Shown here one piece after another: positions 8,228 through 16,679 of a stretch of 64,000 nt of DNA. The stretch spans positions 372,001 to 436,000 of the forward strand of contig NZ_MIEU01000002.1 of NCBI RefSeq assembly GCF_001968825.1. The letters run 5' to 3'. This stretch comes from Tersicoccus sp. Bi-70 (lineage in GTDB: Bacteria > Actinomycetota > Actinomycetes > Actinomycetales > Micrococcaceae). Position numbers and translations under genes: made by a program. The notes beneath the pieces were generated by a model. That model searched no databases and was not told where the DNA came from. It saw only the letters and a program-made list of their open reading frames with translations. Within the stretch, counting starts at the first letter, position 1; each line of letters begins with the position of its first letter.

Positions 8228-9442
8228 GTGTTCGACACGACACAGCCCCGGCGCCACGGCGACCAGACGGCCATCCCGTGCTGGTTCATGCGAGGCGGCA
8301 CGTCCCGCGGCCCGTTCTTCCGCGCCACCGACCTGCCCGCGGCGGAGAGCGACCGGGATGCCGTCCTGCTCGCCGTCATGGGCTCGCCCCACCCCCTGCA
8401 GGTGGACGGCGTCGGCGGTGGCCACCCGTTGACCAGCAAGGTCGGCATCGTCGGTCTGAGCGAGCAGCCGGACATCGACCTCGAGTTCCGCTTCGCCCAG
8501 CTGCAGCCGGACAGCGACCGGGTCGACACCCGTGCCAACTGCGGCAACATGCTCGCCGCCGTGGTGCCGTTCGCCGTCGAGTCCGGCCTGATCACGGCGA
8601 CCGGGGACACGACGACGGCGCGCGTGCTCACCCTGAACACCGGGATGGCCGCGGACATCACCGTCCGCACCTCCCTGGCCGAGGACGGCAACCGGTACGT
8701 CGACTACGGCGGCGACGCGCGCATCGACGGCGCGCCGGGCACCGCGGCCCCCGTCACCATCGCCTTCCTCGACACCGCCGGCTCGGTCGCCGCATCCCTG
8801 CTGCCGTCCGGGCGGGTCCGCGACACGGTCGAGGCGGAGGGTGTGGGCACCGTGGAGGTGACCCTCATCGACAACGGCCAGCCGCTCGTCATCATCGCCG
8901 CCGCCGACCTGGACCGGACCGGCCGGGAGACCCCCGAGCAGCTGAACGCCGACGAGGAGCTCAAGGGCAGGCTCGAGGCGCTGCGGATGGTCTGCGGTGA
9001 CGCGATGGGCCTCGGTGACGTGACCGAGAAGAACTACCCGAAGATGACGCTCGTCGCGCCGCCGGCCGAGGGCGGGTCCATCACGACCCGCAGCTTCATC
9101 CCGCACGTGTGCCACGAGTCGATCGGCGTGCTCGCCGCGGTGACCGTCGCGACGGCGTGCGTGCTGCCCGGCTCGGTCGCCGCGGACGTCGCCGAACTCG
9201 AAGGTTCGGGGAGCGCAGCCGACTTCGACGGTGCTGCCGGTGGCGACGTCACCGTCGCCGTCGAGCACCCCTCCGGCGAGTTCAGCGTCGACCTGTCGGT
9301 CGAGCCCGGTGACCCGCCCACGGTCACCCGATCCGCCCTGCTGCGGACCGCCCGGCTGATCATGGCCGGCACGGCGTTCGTGCCCGGGACGCTGCTCGAG
9401 CACGGGACGAGCACGACGGAGAAGCAGGAGGCCCACGCATGA
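8228..9442 (+). CDS. galD: 4-oxalomesaconate tautomerase (GalD, PrpF family)
   Basis: A 404-residue PrpF-family isomerase with a duplicated diaminopimelate-epimerase-like fold. The N-terminal signature CWFMRGGTSRGPFF (residues 18-31) and DTRANCGNMLAAVVPFAVE (about 99-117) hold the catalytic positions of the family. PrpF proteins isomerise aconitates, but the neighbours here are all enzymes of the gallate/protocatechuate 4,5 pathway. The expected reaction is therefore keto-enol tautomerisation of 4-oxalomesaconate. It starts at GTG 8228 behind a GAGGAG site and is the first gene of a five-gene plus-strand operon; its stop overlaps the next start (ATGA). Assignment as GalD rather than PrpF rests on context. 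Confidence 0.85.
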   Translation: MFDTTQPRRHGDQTAIPCWFMRGGTSRGPFFRATDLPAAESDRDAVLLAVMGSPHPLQVDGVGGGHPLTSKVGIVGLSEQPDIDLEFRFAQLQPDSDRVDTRANCGNMLAAVVPFAVESGLITATGDTTTARVLTLNTGMAADITVRTSLAEDGNRYVDYGGDARIDGAPGTAAPVTIAFLDTAGSVAASLLPSGRVRDTVEAEGVGTVEVTLIDNGQPLVIIAAADLDRTGRETPEQLNADEELKGRLEALRMVCGDAMGLGDVTEKNYPKMTLVAPPAEGGSITTRSFIPHVCHESIGVLAAVTVATACVLPGSVAADVAELEGSGSAADFDGAAGGDVTVAVEHPSGEFSVDLSVEPGDPPTVTRSALLRTARLIMAGTAFVPGTLLEHGTSTTEKQEAHA

Positions 9443-10464
9443 TCATCGACATCCACGGCCACTACACGACCGCACCGCCGGCGCTCGCCGCGTGGCGGGA
9501 CGAGCAGATCGCCGCCGTCGACGGCCGCAGCCCGCACCCCGACCCGGCTGACCTGCACATCTCCGACGACGAGCTGCGGGAGAGCATCGAGGCCAACCAG
9601 CTGCGCCTGATGGACGAGCGCGGCATCGACGTCACCGTCTTCTCCCCGCGCGCCTCCTTCATGGCCCACCACGTCGGGGATCTGGCCGTCTCGCAGCAGT
9701 GGGCCACCATCTGCAACGACCTGTGCGCCCGCGTCGCCGCGCTCTACCCCGACCGGTTCGTGCCCGCGGCGATGCTCCCGCAGTCCCCGGGCGCGGACCC
9801 GGCCACGAGCGTGCCGGAACTGGTCCGCTGCGTCGAGGAGCTCGGCGCCGTCGCCGTCAACCTCAACCCGGACCCCTCCGGTGGTCACTGGACCTCCCCG
9901 CCGCTGACCGACCGCTCCTGGTACCCGCTCTACGAGAAGCTCGTCGAGTACGACGTCCCGGCCATGGTGCACGTGAGCACGAGCGTCAACCCGGCCTTCC
10001 ACACGACCGGCGCCCACTACCTGAACGCGGACACCACCGCGATCATGCAGCTGATCCAGGGCGACCTGTTCGCCGACTTCCCCGACCTGAAGCTGGTGAT
10101 CCCGCACGGCGGGGGAGCGGCGCCCTACCACTGGGGCCGGTTCCGCGGCCTCGCGATGGCGCTGAAGAAGCCGCCGCTGGAGGAGCACCTGCTGCGCAAC
10201 ATCCACGTCGACACGTGCGTCTACCACCAGCCCGGCATCGACCTGCTGCTGTCGGTGATGCCGCCCGAGAACGTCCTGTTCGCCTCCGAGATGATCGGCG
10301 CCGTCCGGGACATCGACCCGCAGACCGGCCACTCCTTCGACGACACCCGCCGCTACCTCGAGGCCGCCGACATCGACGCGGACACCCGCACGGAGATCTT
10401 CTCCGGCAACGCCCGGCGGGTCTACCCGCGGCTCGACGCGCTGCTCACCGCGAACGGCCGCTGA
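9439..10464 (+). CDS. ligJ: 4-oxalomesaconate hydratase (LigJ-type amidohydrolase)
   Basis: A 341-residue metal-dependent amidohydrolase-fold protein. The opening MIIDIHGHYTTAPPALAAWR is characteristic of 4-oxalomesaconate hydratases, which add water to OMA to give 4-carboxy-4-hydroxy-2-oxoadipate (CHA). Metal ligands are expected in DIHGH, in the His of PAMVHVSTS (about residue 180) and in IPHGGGAAPYHWGR (about 220-233). The start ATG at 9439 overlaps the tautomerase stop by four bases, so the two are translationally coupled and the tautomer product is passed directly to this enzyme. The next gene follows after 48 bases. Confidence 0.88.
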   Translation: MIIDIHGHYTTAPPALAAWRDEQIAAVDGRSPHPDPADLHISDDELRESIEANQLRLMDERGIDVTVFSPRASFMAHHVGDLAVSQQWATICNDLCARVAALYPDRFVPAAMLPQSPGADPATSVPELVRCVEELGAVAVNLNPDPSGGHWTSPPLTDRSWYPLYEKLVEYDVPAMVHVSTSVNPAFHTTGAHYLNADTTAIMQLIQGDLFADFPDLKLVIPHGGGAAPYHWGRFRGLAMALKKPPLEEHLLRNIHVDTCVYHQPGIDLLLSVMPPENVLFASEMIGAVRDIDPQTGHSFDDTRRYLEAADIDADTRTEIFSGNARRVYPRLDALLTANGR

Positions 10465-10512
10465 CGCACGCCCGAAGACTCAACGAAAGCCCGCAACGAA
10501 AGGCAGATCACC

Positions 10513-11196
10513 GTGCAGGAACTCGGTGTCGTCCACCGCACCATCACCCGCGCCGCCCCCGCCGACGTCGAGGCGCTCTCCGCGTTCGGGGTCAGCACCG
10601 TGCACGAGGCGATGGGCCGGCTCGGGCTGATGCGCCCCTACATCCGGCCGATCCACCCGGACGCGCGTCTGTGCGGCACCGCAGTCACGGTGCTGCTGCA
10701 GCCCGGCGACAACTGGATGCTGCACGTCGCGGCGGAACAGCTGCAGCCCGGTGACGTCCTCGTCGCCGCGTGCACCACCGAGTGCGAGGACGGGTTCTTC
10801 GGCGAACTGCTCGCCACGAGCGTGCGGGCCCACGGCTGCGCAGGCCTCGTGATCGACGGCGGTTGCCGGGACGTCGCGGAGCTGAATGCGATGGGCTTCC
10901 CCGTCTTCAGCCGTGCCATCAACTCCAAGGGCACCATCAAGGCCACCCTCGGCTCCGTCAACGTCCCGGTGGTGTGCGCGAACGCGCTCGTCGAGCCGGG
11001 CGACGTCGTCGTCGGCGACGTGGACGGCGTGGTGGTGGTCCCGGCCGCCCGTGCCGCCGAGGTCGCCGCCGCCGCCCGGAAGCGCGAGGACAACGAGGCC
11101 GCCAAGCGGGAACGGTTCGCCGCCGGCGAGCTCGGCCTCGACATGTACGGCATGCGCGAGCCGCTGGCCGCCGCCGGGCTGCGCTACCTCGACTGA
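10513..11196 (+). CDS. ligK: 4-carboxy-4-hydroxy-2-oxoadipate aldolase (LigK/RraA-like)
   Basis: A 227-residue member of the RraA-like class II aldolase family. [24 protein letters not shown] (about residues 97-120, given here as a region) includes the GELLA and the DGGxRD motif, whose Arg and Asp bind the pyruvyl enolate and the divalent metal. It should cleave CHA into pyruvate and oxaloacetate and can decarboxylate oxaloacetate, ending the pathway in central metabolism. The GTG start at 10513 is preceded by a weak GAAAGG site. It lies between the hydratase and the PDC hydrolase, as expected for this pathway. Confidence 0.88.
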   Translation: MQELGVVHRTITRAAPADVEALSAFGVSTVHEAMGRLGLMRPYIRPIHPDARLCGTAVTVLLQPGDNWMLHVAAEQLQPGDVLVAACTTECEDGFFGELLATSVRAHGCAGLVIDGGCRDVAELNAMGFPVFSRAINSKGTIKATLGSVNVPVVCANALVEPGDVVVGDVDGVVVVPAARAAEVAAAARKREDNEAAKRERFAAGELGLDMYGMREPLAAAGLRYLD

Positions 11197-11298
11197 GCCG
11201 CGACCTCGAGACCGAACACGACCCGGGCCGACGCGGTCCGTACCGCCCACCACCCGATCACGGATCCACCGATCGACGCTGATCGGAAACGGAGCATC

Positions 11299-12219
11299 AT
11301 GACGACCACGTTCACCCCCACGCCCGGCTGGCTGGAATGGGAGCACAACCCCAGCACGCCCCGCTTCGTCCTCCCGCCCGGCGCCGTCGACGCGCACTGC
11401 CACGTCTTCGGCCCGGGGGAGCAGTTCCCCTACGCGCCCGAGCGCAAGTACACCCCGTGCGACGCGAGCAAGGCCGACCTGTTCGCCCTCCGGGACCGGC
11501 TCGGCGTCAGCCGCAACATCCTCGTGCAGGCGACCTGCCACGGCGCGGACAACAGCGCGATGCTCGACGCCGTGGCGGCCGCCGACGGTCGCGCCCGCGG
11601 GGTGGCGACCGTCCGCCCGGACGTCACCGACGCCGAGCTGCAGCGCCTGGACGCGGCCGGCGTGCGCGGCGTGCGGTTCAACTTCCTGCGCCGCCTCGTC
11701 GACGCCTCCCCCAAGGACGCCCTCGCGGAGGTCGCCCGCCGCGTTGCGCCCCTGGGCTGGCACGTCGTCCTCTACTTCGAGGCCGCGGACCTGCCGGACC
11801 TCGAGCCGTTCTTCGCCACGCTGCCCACCCCGATCGTCATCGACCACATGGGCCGGCCGGACGTGACGAGGCCGGCCACGGGGCCGGAGTTCGGCCGGTT
11901 CCTGCGCTTCGTCGAGCAGAACGACGTGTGGGTCAAGGTCAGCTGCCCCGAGCGGCTCACCGTCAGCGGGCCGCCCGCCCGCGACGGGGAGACCGACGCC
12001 TACCGGGACGTCGTGCCGTTCGCCCGCCGGATGGTCGAGGAGTTCCCCGACGTCGTGCTGTGGGGGACCGACTGGCCGCACCCCAACCTCACCGACCACA
12101 TGCCCGACGACGGCCTGCTCGTCGACCACATCCCGCACATCGCCGTCACCGAGGACCTGCAGCGCCGGCTCCTCGTCGACAATCCGATGCGCCTCTACTG
12201 GCCCGACGAGAGCGCCTGA
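11299..12219 (+). CDS. ligI: 2-pyrone-4,6-dicarboxylate hydrolase (LigI-type)
   Basis: A 306-residue amidohydrolase-superfamily protein that should hydrolyse the lactone 2-pyrone-4,6-dicarboxylate (PDC) to 4-oxalomesaconate. Metal and substrate motifs are in the expected order: VDAHCHVFGP (about 29-38), the MG-R-D segment IDHMGRPDV (about 180), and WGTDWPHPN (about 255-263), with the catalytic Asp. The start ATG 11299 is 102 bases after the aldolase stop. Together with the three upstream genes it forms the whole route from PDC to pyruvate plus oxaloacetate. Confidence 0.9.
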   Translation: MTTTFTPTPGWLEWEHNPSTPRFVLPPGAVDAHCHVFGPGEQFPYAPERKYTPCDASKADLFALRDRLGVSRNILVQATCHGADNSAMLDAVAAADGRARGVATVRPDVTDAELQRLDAAGVRGVRFNFLRRLVDASPKDALAEVARRVAPLGWHVVLYFEAADLPDLEPFFATLPTPIVIDHMGRPDVTRPATGPEFGRFLRFVEQNDVWVKVSCPERLTVSGPPARDGETDAYRDVVPFARRMVEEFPDVVLWGTDWPHPNLTDHMPDDGLLVDHIPHIAVTEDLQRRLLVDNPMRLYWPDESA

Positions 12220-12289
12220 GCGGCACCACCTCGTCGGACCACCCGTCCGTTCACCCACCCCAGACCCCGAAGACTCGATGAGGAGTTCC

Positions 12290-13642
12290 ATGGCTGCGAC
12301 CAACGCCGCCAACCGGCTCGACCGGTTGCCCATCTCCCGGTTCCACCGCATCACCCTGCTCGCCGTGTCCTTCGCCTACTTCTACGAGTTCGCGGACACC
12401 AACACCTTCGCCACCACCGCCCCCCGGCTCGTCAAGCTGTGGGGCGTGACGGTCAACCAGATCGCCTACGTCACCTCGCTGTCCTTCGTCGGCATGTTCA
12501 TCGGCGCGGTCGTCGTCGGGTGGCTCGCCGACCGGTGGGGGCGCCGCCGCACCCTCATGATGACCACGGTGTGGTTCGGCGTCTTCTCGCTCGCCTCCGT
12601 CCTCTCGTGGGACATCGTCTCCCTCGGCGTCCTGCGGGTGCTCACGTCGGCCGGCCTGTCGGCGATGACGGTGGTCGCGGTCATCTACATCAACGAGATC
12701 TACCCGTCGGCCAAACGGGGTCGCTACCAGGCCTGGGCCATCGTCATCGGCATCTGCGGCACCCCCGTCACCAACCTGATCGCCGCTCTCGTCGTGCCGA
12801 TCAACGGCTGGTCGTGGCGCCTGGTCTACCTGTGGGGCGCCCTCGGGCTGCTGATCCTGCTGTTCGCCCGCCACCTGGTGGAGTCACCGCGCTGGTACGA
12901 GAGCCACGGCCGGTACGAGGAGGCCGAGGCCGCGCTGCAGGACATCGAGGGCAGGGTGGCGGCCCAGACCGGGCCGCTGCCCGAACCCGCGCCCCCGGTC
13001 GAGGAGAAGCCGCAGCCGCGGATGCCGTGGCGCTCGCTCCTGCAGAAGCGCTACCTCATCCCGACCATCGTGCTGTGCGTGCTGTGGGTGACGCAGACGA
13101 TCGGCTTCTTCGGCTACTCCTCCTGGGCGCCGACCCTGCTCGCCCAGGAGGGCATCAGCGTCGAGAAATCGATTTTCTACGTGGCGCTCTCGACGGTCGG
13201 TGCGCCGCTCGGCTCCCTCGTGGCGGCCCTGCTGACCGACCGGTTCGAGCGCAAGTGGCTCCTCGTCATCTTCGGCGTCGCGATCGCCGCCGCCGGGCTC
13301 ATGTACGGGCTGACCTTCTCGCCGCTGTTCATCGTCGTCTTCGGCTTCCTGGTCAACATGTTCGAGCGCACGTACACTGCCCTGGCCTACGCGTACTCGC
13401 CGGAGCTGTACGACATCCGGGCCCGGTCGCTCGGCACGAGCGTCTCCTACGGGATCGGCCGGCTCTCCAACGCGATCGGGCCGTTGATCATCGCGTTCCT
13501 CTACACCAACCAGGGGTACCAGAGCGTGTTCTTCTTCATCGCCGCGACGTGGATCGTCGGGGCCTTGACGGTCGCGATCCTCGGGCCGCGGACCCGGGGC
13601 ACCGTCAGTGCACCGGATCCGCAGACCGCGCCGGTGCACTGA
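12290..13642 (+). CDS. MFS transporter, probably for an aromatic or pyrone acid
   Basis: A 450-residue major facilitator with about twelve predicted helices. The loop 2-3 motif GWLADRWGRRRTLM (about residues 78-91) and the repeat LLTDRFERKWLLVI after helix 8 are the classic MFS signatures. A longer charged loop (EEKPQPRMPWRSLLQKR) joins the halves. The start is ATG 12290 with AGGAG 5 bases upstream, rather than the ATG at 12278 that contains this site. As the last gene of the gal/lig operon it probably imports the substrate by proton symport: gallate, protocatechuate, PDC or a similar diacid. The exact substrate is inference. Confidence 0.85.
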   Translation: MAATNAANRLDRLPISRFHRITLLAVSFAYFYEFADTNTFATTAPRLVKLWGVTVNQIAYVTSLSFVGMFIGAVVVGWLADRWGRRRTLMMTTVWFGVFSLASVLSWDIVSLGVLRVLTSAGLSAMTVVAVIYINEIYPSAKRGRYQAWAIVIGICGTPVTNLIAALVVPINGWSWRLVYLWGALGLLILLFARHLVESPRWYESHGRYEEAEAALQDIEGRVAAQTGPLPEPAPPVEEKPQPRMPWRSLLQKRYLIPTIVLCVLWVTQTIGFFGYSSWAPTLLAQEGISVEKSIFYVALSTVGAPLGSLVAALLTDRFERKWLLVIFGVAIAAAGLMYGLTFSPLFIVVFGFLVNMFERTYTALAYAYSPELYDIRARSLGTSVSYGIGRLSNAIGPLIIAFLYTNQGYQSVFFFIAATWIVGALTVAILGPRTRGTVSAPDPQTAPVH

Positions 13643-13665
13643 CAGCGGTGTGACGAGCAGTTCGA

Positions 13666-13715
13666 TGAGCGCGGTTCATTGAGCGCGGCTCGTTAAGCGC
13701 GGTTCCATGAGCGCG
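13666..13715 (+). repeat. Imperfect 14-bp tandem repeat
   Basis: Three full units and one partial unit follow each other: TGAGCGCGGTTCAT, TGAGCGCGGCTCGT, TAAGCGCGGTTCCA and TGAGCGCG. They lie 23 bases after the MFS stop and directly before a terminator hairpin. No coding role is apparent; it may be a slippage product. Confidence 0.6.
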
Positions 13716-13746
13716 TGAGGGGATCGGGCGAGGCCCGGTCCCCTCA
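13716..13746. terminator. Strong hairpin, likely bidirectional terminator
   Basis: TGAGGGGATCGGGC (13716-13729) pairs with GCCCGGTCCCCTCA (13733-13746), 14 pairs with one G-U, around a 3-base loop. It closes the gallate operon on the plus strand and also overlaps the stop codon of the acetyltransferase remnant on the minus strand. Confidence 0.65.
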
Positions 13747-13815
13747 CAGGTGCTTGATCACCCGCGCCGGATTGCCGACCGCCACCGAGGCCGGCGGGAC
13801 GTCGCGGGAACGTAG
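13744..13815 (-). pseudogene. C-terminal remnant of a hexapeptide-repeat acetyltransferase
   Basis: About 22 minus-strand codons ending at TGA 13746-13744 read RDVPPASVAVGNPARVIKHL. This is the conserved C-terminal end of left-handed beta-helix (LbetaH) acetyltransferases such as maltose or sugar O-acetyltransferases. Nothing homologous continues upstream; the frame passes into unrelated sequence before the esterase gene at 13896. The rest of the gene has therefore been deleted, probably together with its promoter. The remnant lies between the gallate operon terminator and the esterase and marks an old deletion junction. Confidence 0.7.
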
Positions 13816-13895
13816 TCCACCATGGGGTCAGCCTACGGATCGCCCGTCCAGGCGGTCGCGGTACCGTGGGGGCTCCCCGACCAGGAGGTTCGCCC

Positions 13896-14825
13896 GTGTC
13901 CATCCTGTCCCGCCCGTCCGTCGCCTCCGCGGCCGGCAGGCTCATGCAGTCCGCCACCGTGCTCGCCCACCGCCGCACCGCCGCGCGTGCCCACGCCCGG
14001 CTGCCCGAGTTCGGCCGGCGCACGCAGGAGCTGATGATCCCGACGTCGGTCGGTCCCGCCCGCACCACCGTGTACCGGAACCCGGACGCCGTCGGGACCG
14101 GGTCGGCGCCGGTGCACGTGAACATCCACGGCGGCGGCTTCATCTTCGCCGAGACGGAGATCGACGACCCGCTGTGCCGGGCGCTCGCCGTGCAGACGGA
14201 GTCCGTGATCCTCAACGTGGACTACGTCGTCGCCCCGAAGCACCGGTTCCCGGTCGCGGCGCACCAGGTGGACGAGGTGGTGCGGTGGGTTGCCGCGCAC
14301 GGCGCGGAGAACGGCTGGGACGGATCCCGGCTGACCGTCGGCGGGGACAGCGCGGGCGGCAGCCTGAGCGCCGCGGCGGCCCGGCTGGCATTCGAGCGCG
14401 GGGGAGACCCGGCCATCGCCCTGCAGGTGCTGCACTACCCGGCGGTCGACCTGGCGATGGACCCGCGGCAGAAGCACTCGCCGCTGGAGAAGCCGCTGCT
14501 GCGACCCTGGCTGCGCGAGATCTTCGACATCTCCTACGTGGGCCCGGACACCGACCGGACGGACCGCCTGCTCTCCCCGGCCAACGCGGCGGACACCGTG
14601 GACCTGACCGGCATCGCGCCGGCCCTCATCATCGCCGCGAAGAACGACGTGCTGCGCGACGAGGCGAAGCGGTACGCGGACCGGCTCGATGCCGTCGGCG
14701 CGCTGGTCGAGTACCGGGAGGTGCCGGGCAAGGACCACGGCTACGACGCCTTCGACGACGACGCCGCCCGGACGACCTACGCGTTCATCGCCGAGCACAT
14801 CCGCCGGGCGGTCGGGACCGCGTAG
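13896..14825 (+). CDS. Alpha/beta hydrolase, HSL family (esterase/lipase)
   Basis: A 309-residue serine hydrolase of the hormone-sensitive-lipase family. HIHGGGF-type oxyanion motif NIHGGGFIF lies near residue 72. The nucleophile elbow GGDSAGG is near 150. The acid is probably in AKNDVLRDE (about 248) and the His in GKDHGYDAF (about 280). It should cleave carboxyl esters of short or medium acyl chains. The start is GTG 13896 with AGGAGG 7 bases upstream. No signal peptide is evident; the N-terminal 40 residues form a cap helix region rich in Ala and Arg. It stands alone between the gallate operon and a convergent MazF-like gene. Confidence 0.87.
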   Translation: MSILSRPSVASAAGRLMQSATVLAHRRTAARAHARLPEFGRRTQELMIPTSVGPARTTVYRNPDAVGTGSAPVHVNIHGGGFIFAETEIDDPLCRALAVQTESVILNVDYVVAPKHRFPVAAHQVDEVVRWVAAHGAENGWDGSRLTVGGDSAGGSLSAAAARLAFERGGDPAIALQVLHYPAVDLAMDPRQKHSPLEKPLLRPWLREIFDISYVGPDTDRTDRLLSPANAADTVDLTGIAPALIIAAKNDVLRDEAKRYADRLDAVGALVEYREVPGKDHGYDAFDDDAARTTYAFIAEHIRRAVGTA

Positions 14826-14856
14826 GCGGCTTCTGGCCTGCCTTGCCGCCGGCACG

Positions 14857-15147
14857 TCACCCGAGCAGCGGCAGATCGAGGTCGAAGGCCAGCACGACGG
14901 CGCGGGCCAGCGCCGCTTCCTGCTCGCCGGTGAGGAATCCGATCGTGCGCCCCAGCAGGCACGTCGGGACGGTGAGGGTGTTGTCGAGCGCGATCACGCC
15001 GTCGTGGTCGAGACCGTTCACCGGCCCCACCGGCACCTCGCTCGAGAGCCCCTTGACGGTGGAGGTGACGGGCGCGACGGTCACCTTGGTCATGGCCGCG
15101 CGCGCCGCCTCTCGCGTGAGGACGACGACGGGCCGGGTCGTGTCCAA
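14857..15147 (-). pseudogene. MazF/PemK-like toxin lacking its N-terminal strand (probable truncation)
   Basis: The 96-residue reading frame begins at TTG and reads MDTTRPVVVLTREAAR, then TKVTVAPVTSTVKGLSSEV and CLLGRTIGFLTGEQ. These match the middle and end of MazF-type mRNA endoribonucleases. The normal N-terminal strand with the RRGEIWWVDLDP-type sequence is missing. An in-frame TGA lies four codons before the TTG, so the ORF cannot extend. No antitoxin gene (MazE) is adjacent. I take it as an N-terminally truncated and probably inactive toxin relic; a short functional form starting at TTG is less likely. It converges on the esterase gene 31 bases away. Confidence 0.65.
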
Positions 15148-15182
15148 GGATGCACATCAAGCACGCCGTCACCGCCGTGGCG

Positions 15183-15377
15183 TCATGGCTGCTCCCGCTG
15201 GCGACGGTCACGGAGGAGACCTCTGACGGCGGCGACGACCATGAGGACGCCGGCCGCCATGCCGATCCAGCCGCTGGGCTTCCCGGGCTCGAGCGCGAGC
15301 TGGATGCCCCAGTTCACGATGAGGACTGCGCCGAGAACGAGGTAGATCCAGGGCTGGCGCGACCGTCGTGGTGTCAT
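15183..15377 (-). CDS. Small two-helix membrane protein
   Basis: A 64-residue protein beginning MTPRRSRQPWIYLVLGA, with hydrophobic helices at about residues 9-27 and 36-52 and a basic tail (RGLLRDRRQREQP). Its ATG overlaps the stop of the upstream membrane protein (ATGA), so it is the third of a coupled trio. The family is not recognised. The two positively charged ends predict that both termini face the cytoplasm. Confidence 0.65.
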   Translation of the reverse strand: MTPRRSRQPWIYLVLGAVLIVNWGIQLALEPGKPSGWIGMAAGVLMVVAAVRGLLRDRRQREQP

Positions 15378-15997
15378 GGCGTCATCCGTTCGCACTGGTC
15401 GTTTCGCTGGTCCAATTGGGTGAGCAGGTCGGCCGTGCGCCGGCGGTTCCGCAGGGTGAAGTGAAGGCTGACGACCATCCCGAGGACGACGACGCCGACC
15501 ACCACCCAACCGAGCAGGGCGAGGACGGCGTCCCCGGCGGTCGACGCACGGATGGCGAACCATCCGGCCACGCCGAGGCAGAGGACCACGGGGAGGACGA
15601 CGCTCAGCCGACTTCCGCGCAGGGTCTTCGCGATCTCGTCGCGGAATCCAGGAAGTGGCTGCTCGGGAACACGCTGGTCCCGCCACGCTTGATGAAGCTG
15701 GCGTACGAGCCGGCGGCGATCCTCATCGGCTTGTCGGGCCTTCCGCCGGGCTCGCACCAGGAACGCGACCATGGCGACTCCGTACAGGAGGCCACCGAGG
15801 CAGCTGGTGAGGACCAGACCGCCGGTCGAACCGGCCCGGGGCGTGAGGAGCAGACCCATGCCCACCGTCATCAGCAGTGCCCACCCGGCACCGAGGCCGA
15901 GCGCGACGACACCGAGACCGACCGGGCCGAGACGGTCGATCGGATTCAGGCTCTCGGGATCGCGGGCGTACGCGGCCCAGCGCCCCGACGCGCTCAT
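15374..15997 (-). CDS. Membrane protein, paralogue of the upstream gene
   Basis: A 207-residue protein of unknown family with two pairs of membrane helices. The first pair is at about residues 28-50 and 60-82; then come a basic cytoplasmic loop of about 60 residues (ARRKARQADEDRRR) and a second pair at about 135-155 and 160-180. The N-terminal segment YARDPESLNPIDRLGPVGLG resembles YARIPDSPVLSDRLGPLGVV in the gene just upstream, indicating tandem duplication. It is coupled at both ends by ATGA overlaps. No enzymatic motif is seen. Confidence 0.7.
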   Translation of the reverse strand: MSASGRWAAYARDPESLNPIDRLGPVGLGVVALGLGAGWALLMTVGMGLLLTPRAGSTGGLVLTSCLGGLLYGVAMVAFLVRARRKARQADEDRRRLVRQLHQAWRDQRVPEQPLPGFRDEIAKTLRGSRLSVVLPVVLCLGVAGWFAIRASTAGDAVLALLGWVVVGVVVLGMVVSLHFTLRNRRRTADLLTQLDQRNDQCERMTP

Positions 15998-16599
15998 GCC
16001 GCTGCCTCCTGCCGCGCGCTCTCCCGGTCCGACCACTGGATCAGCAGGGCGCCGGCAGCCCGACGGGCCCGGAGGCCGCCCACCAGCCAGGCGGCGCCCA
16101 CGCCCACCAGGAGGATCGCGACCACCCAGGCCAGGACCCCGAACGCCCCATCCGTCGCGGTGACCGCCCGGTAGACGGCGTAGCCGGCGACGGCGGCGGT
16201 CGCGACGGGAGCGGCGACCGCTCCGAACGAGGCGCCCTCGAAGCGGGCCGTGAGCGGTGCGATCAACCCGTCGGCGTCGGCCGGCAGCGTTCCTGAGCGC
16301 AGGGCGCGCCGGAGTCGCTGATCCAGCGCGAGCTGCCGGCCGCCGTCGCGGTGGCGTATCCGCCGCCGGGTCATCAGCACCGAGACCGTCATCGCGCCGT
16401 AGAAGGGGGCCGGCAACCAGCCACGCAACGTCAGCATGTCGCCGTCGATCCGGCCGGCGGCAAAGGCGAGGAAGACGAGGGTGATCGCCATGGCCGCGGC
16501 CGTGACCGCCACGCCGGTGACCACCACGCCGAGCGGTCCCAGTCGATCGGACAGCACCGGGCTGTCCGGTATCCGGGCGTACTGCCCCCACCACCCCAT
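15994..16599 (-). CDS. Membrane protein, first of a coupled trio
   Basis: A 201-residue hydrophobic protein with about four helices (roughly 25-47, 60-78, 125-143 and 152-172) and a basic central loop (MTRRRIRHRDGGRQLALDQR). Family not recognised. It shares the short N-terminal element YARxPxSxxxxDRLGPxG with its downstream neighbour. The ATG 16599 has a weak GGGGGA site upstream. It lies 80 bases after the stop of the debranching-type enzyme and may be co-transcribed with it, but nothing in the sequence links them functionally. Confidence 0.7.
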   Translation of the reverse strand: MGWWGQYARIPDSPVLSDRLGPLGVVVTGVAVTAAAMAITLVFLAFAAGRIDGDMLTLRGWLPAPFYGAMTVSVLMTRRRIRHRDGGRQLALDQRLRRALRSGTLPADADGLIAPLTARFEGASFGAVAAPVATAAVAGYAVYRAVTATDGAFGVLAWVVAILLVGVGAAWLVGGLRARRAAGALLIQWSDRESARQEAAA

Positions 16600-16679
16600 G
16601 CCTGTCCCCCCACGTCCTCGTGGCCCCCGCGCTCAGCGTAGGGCAGCACGACCGCCGGAGGAAGAGGCGTCGGCGCAGG

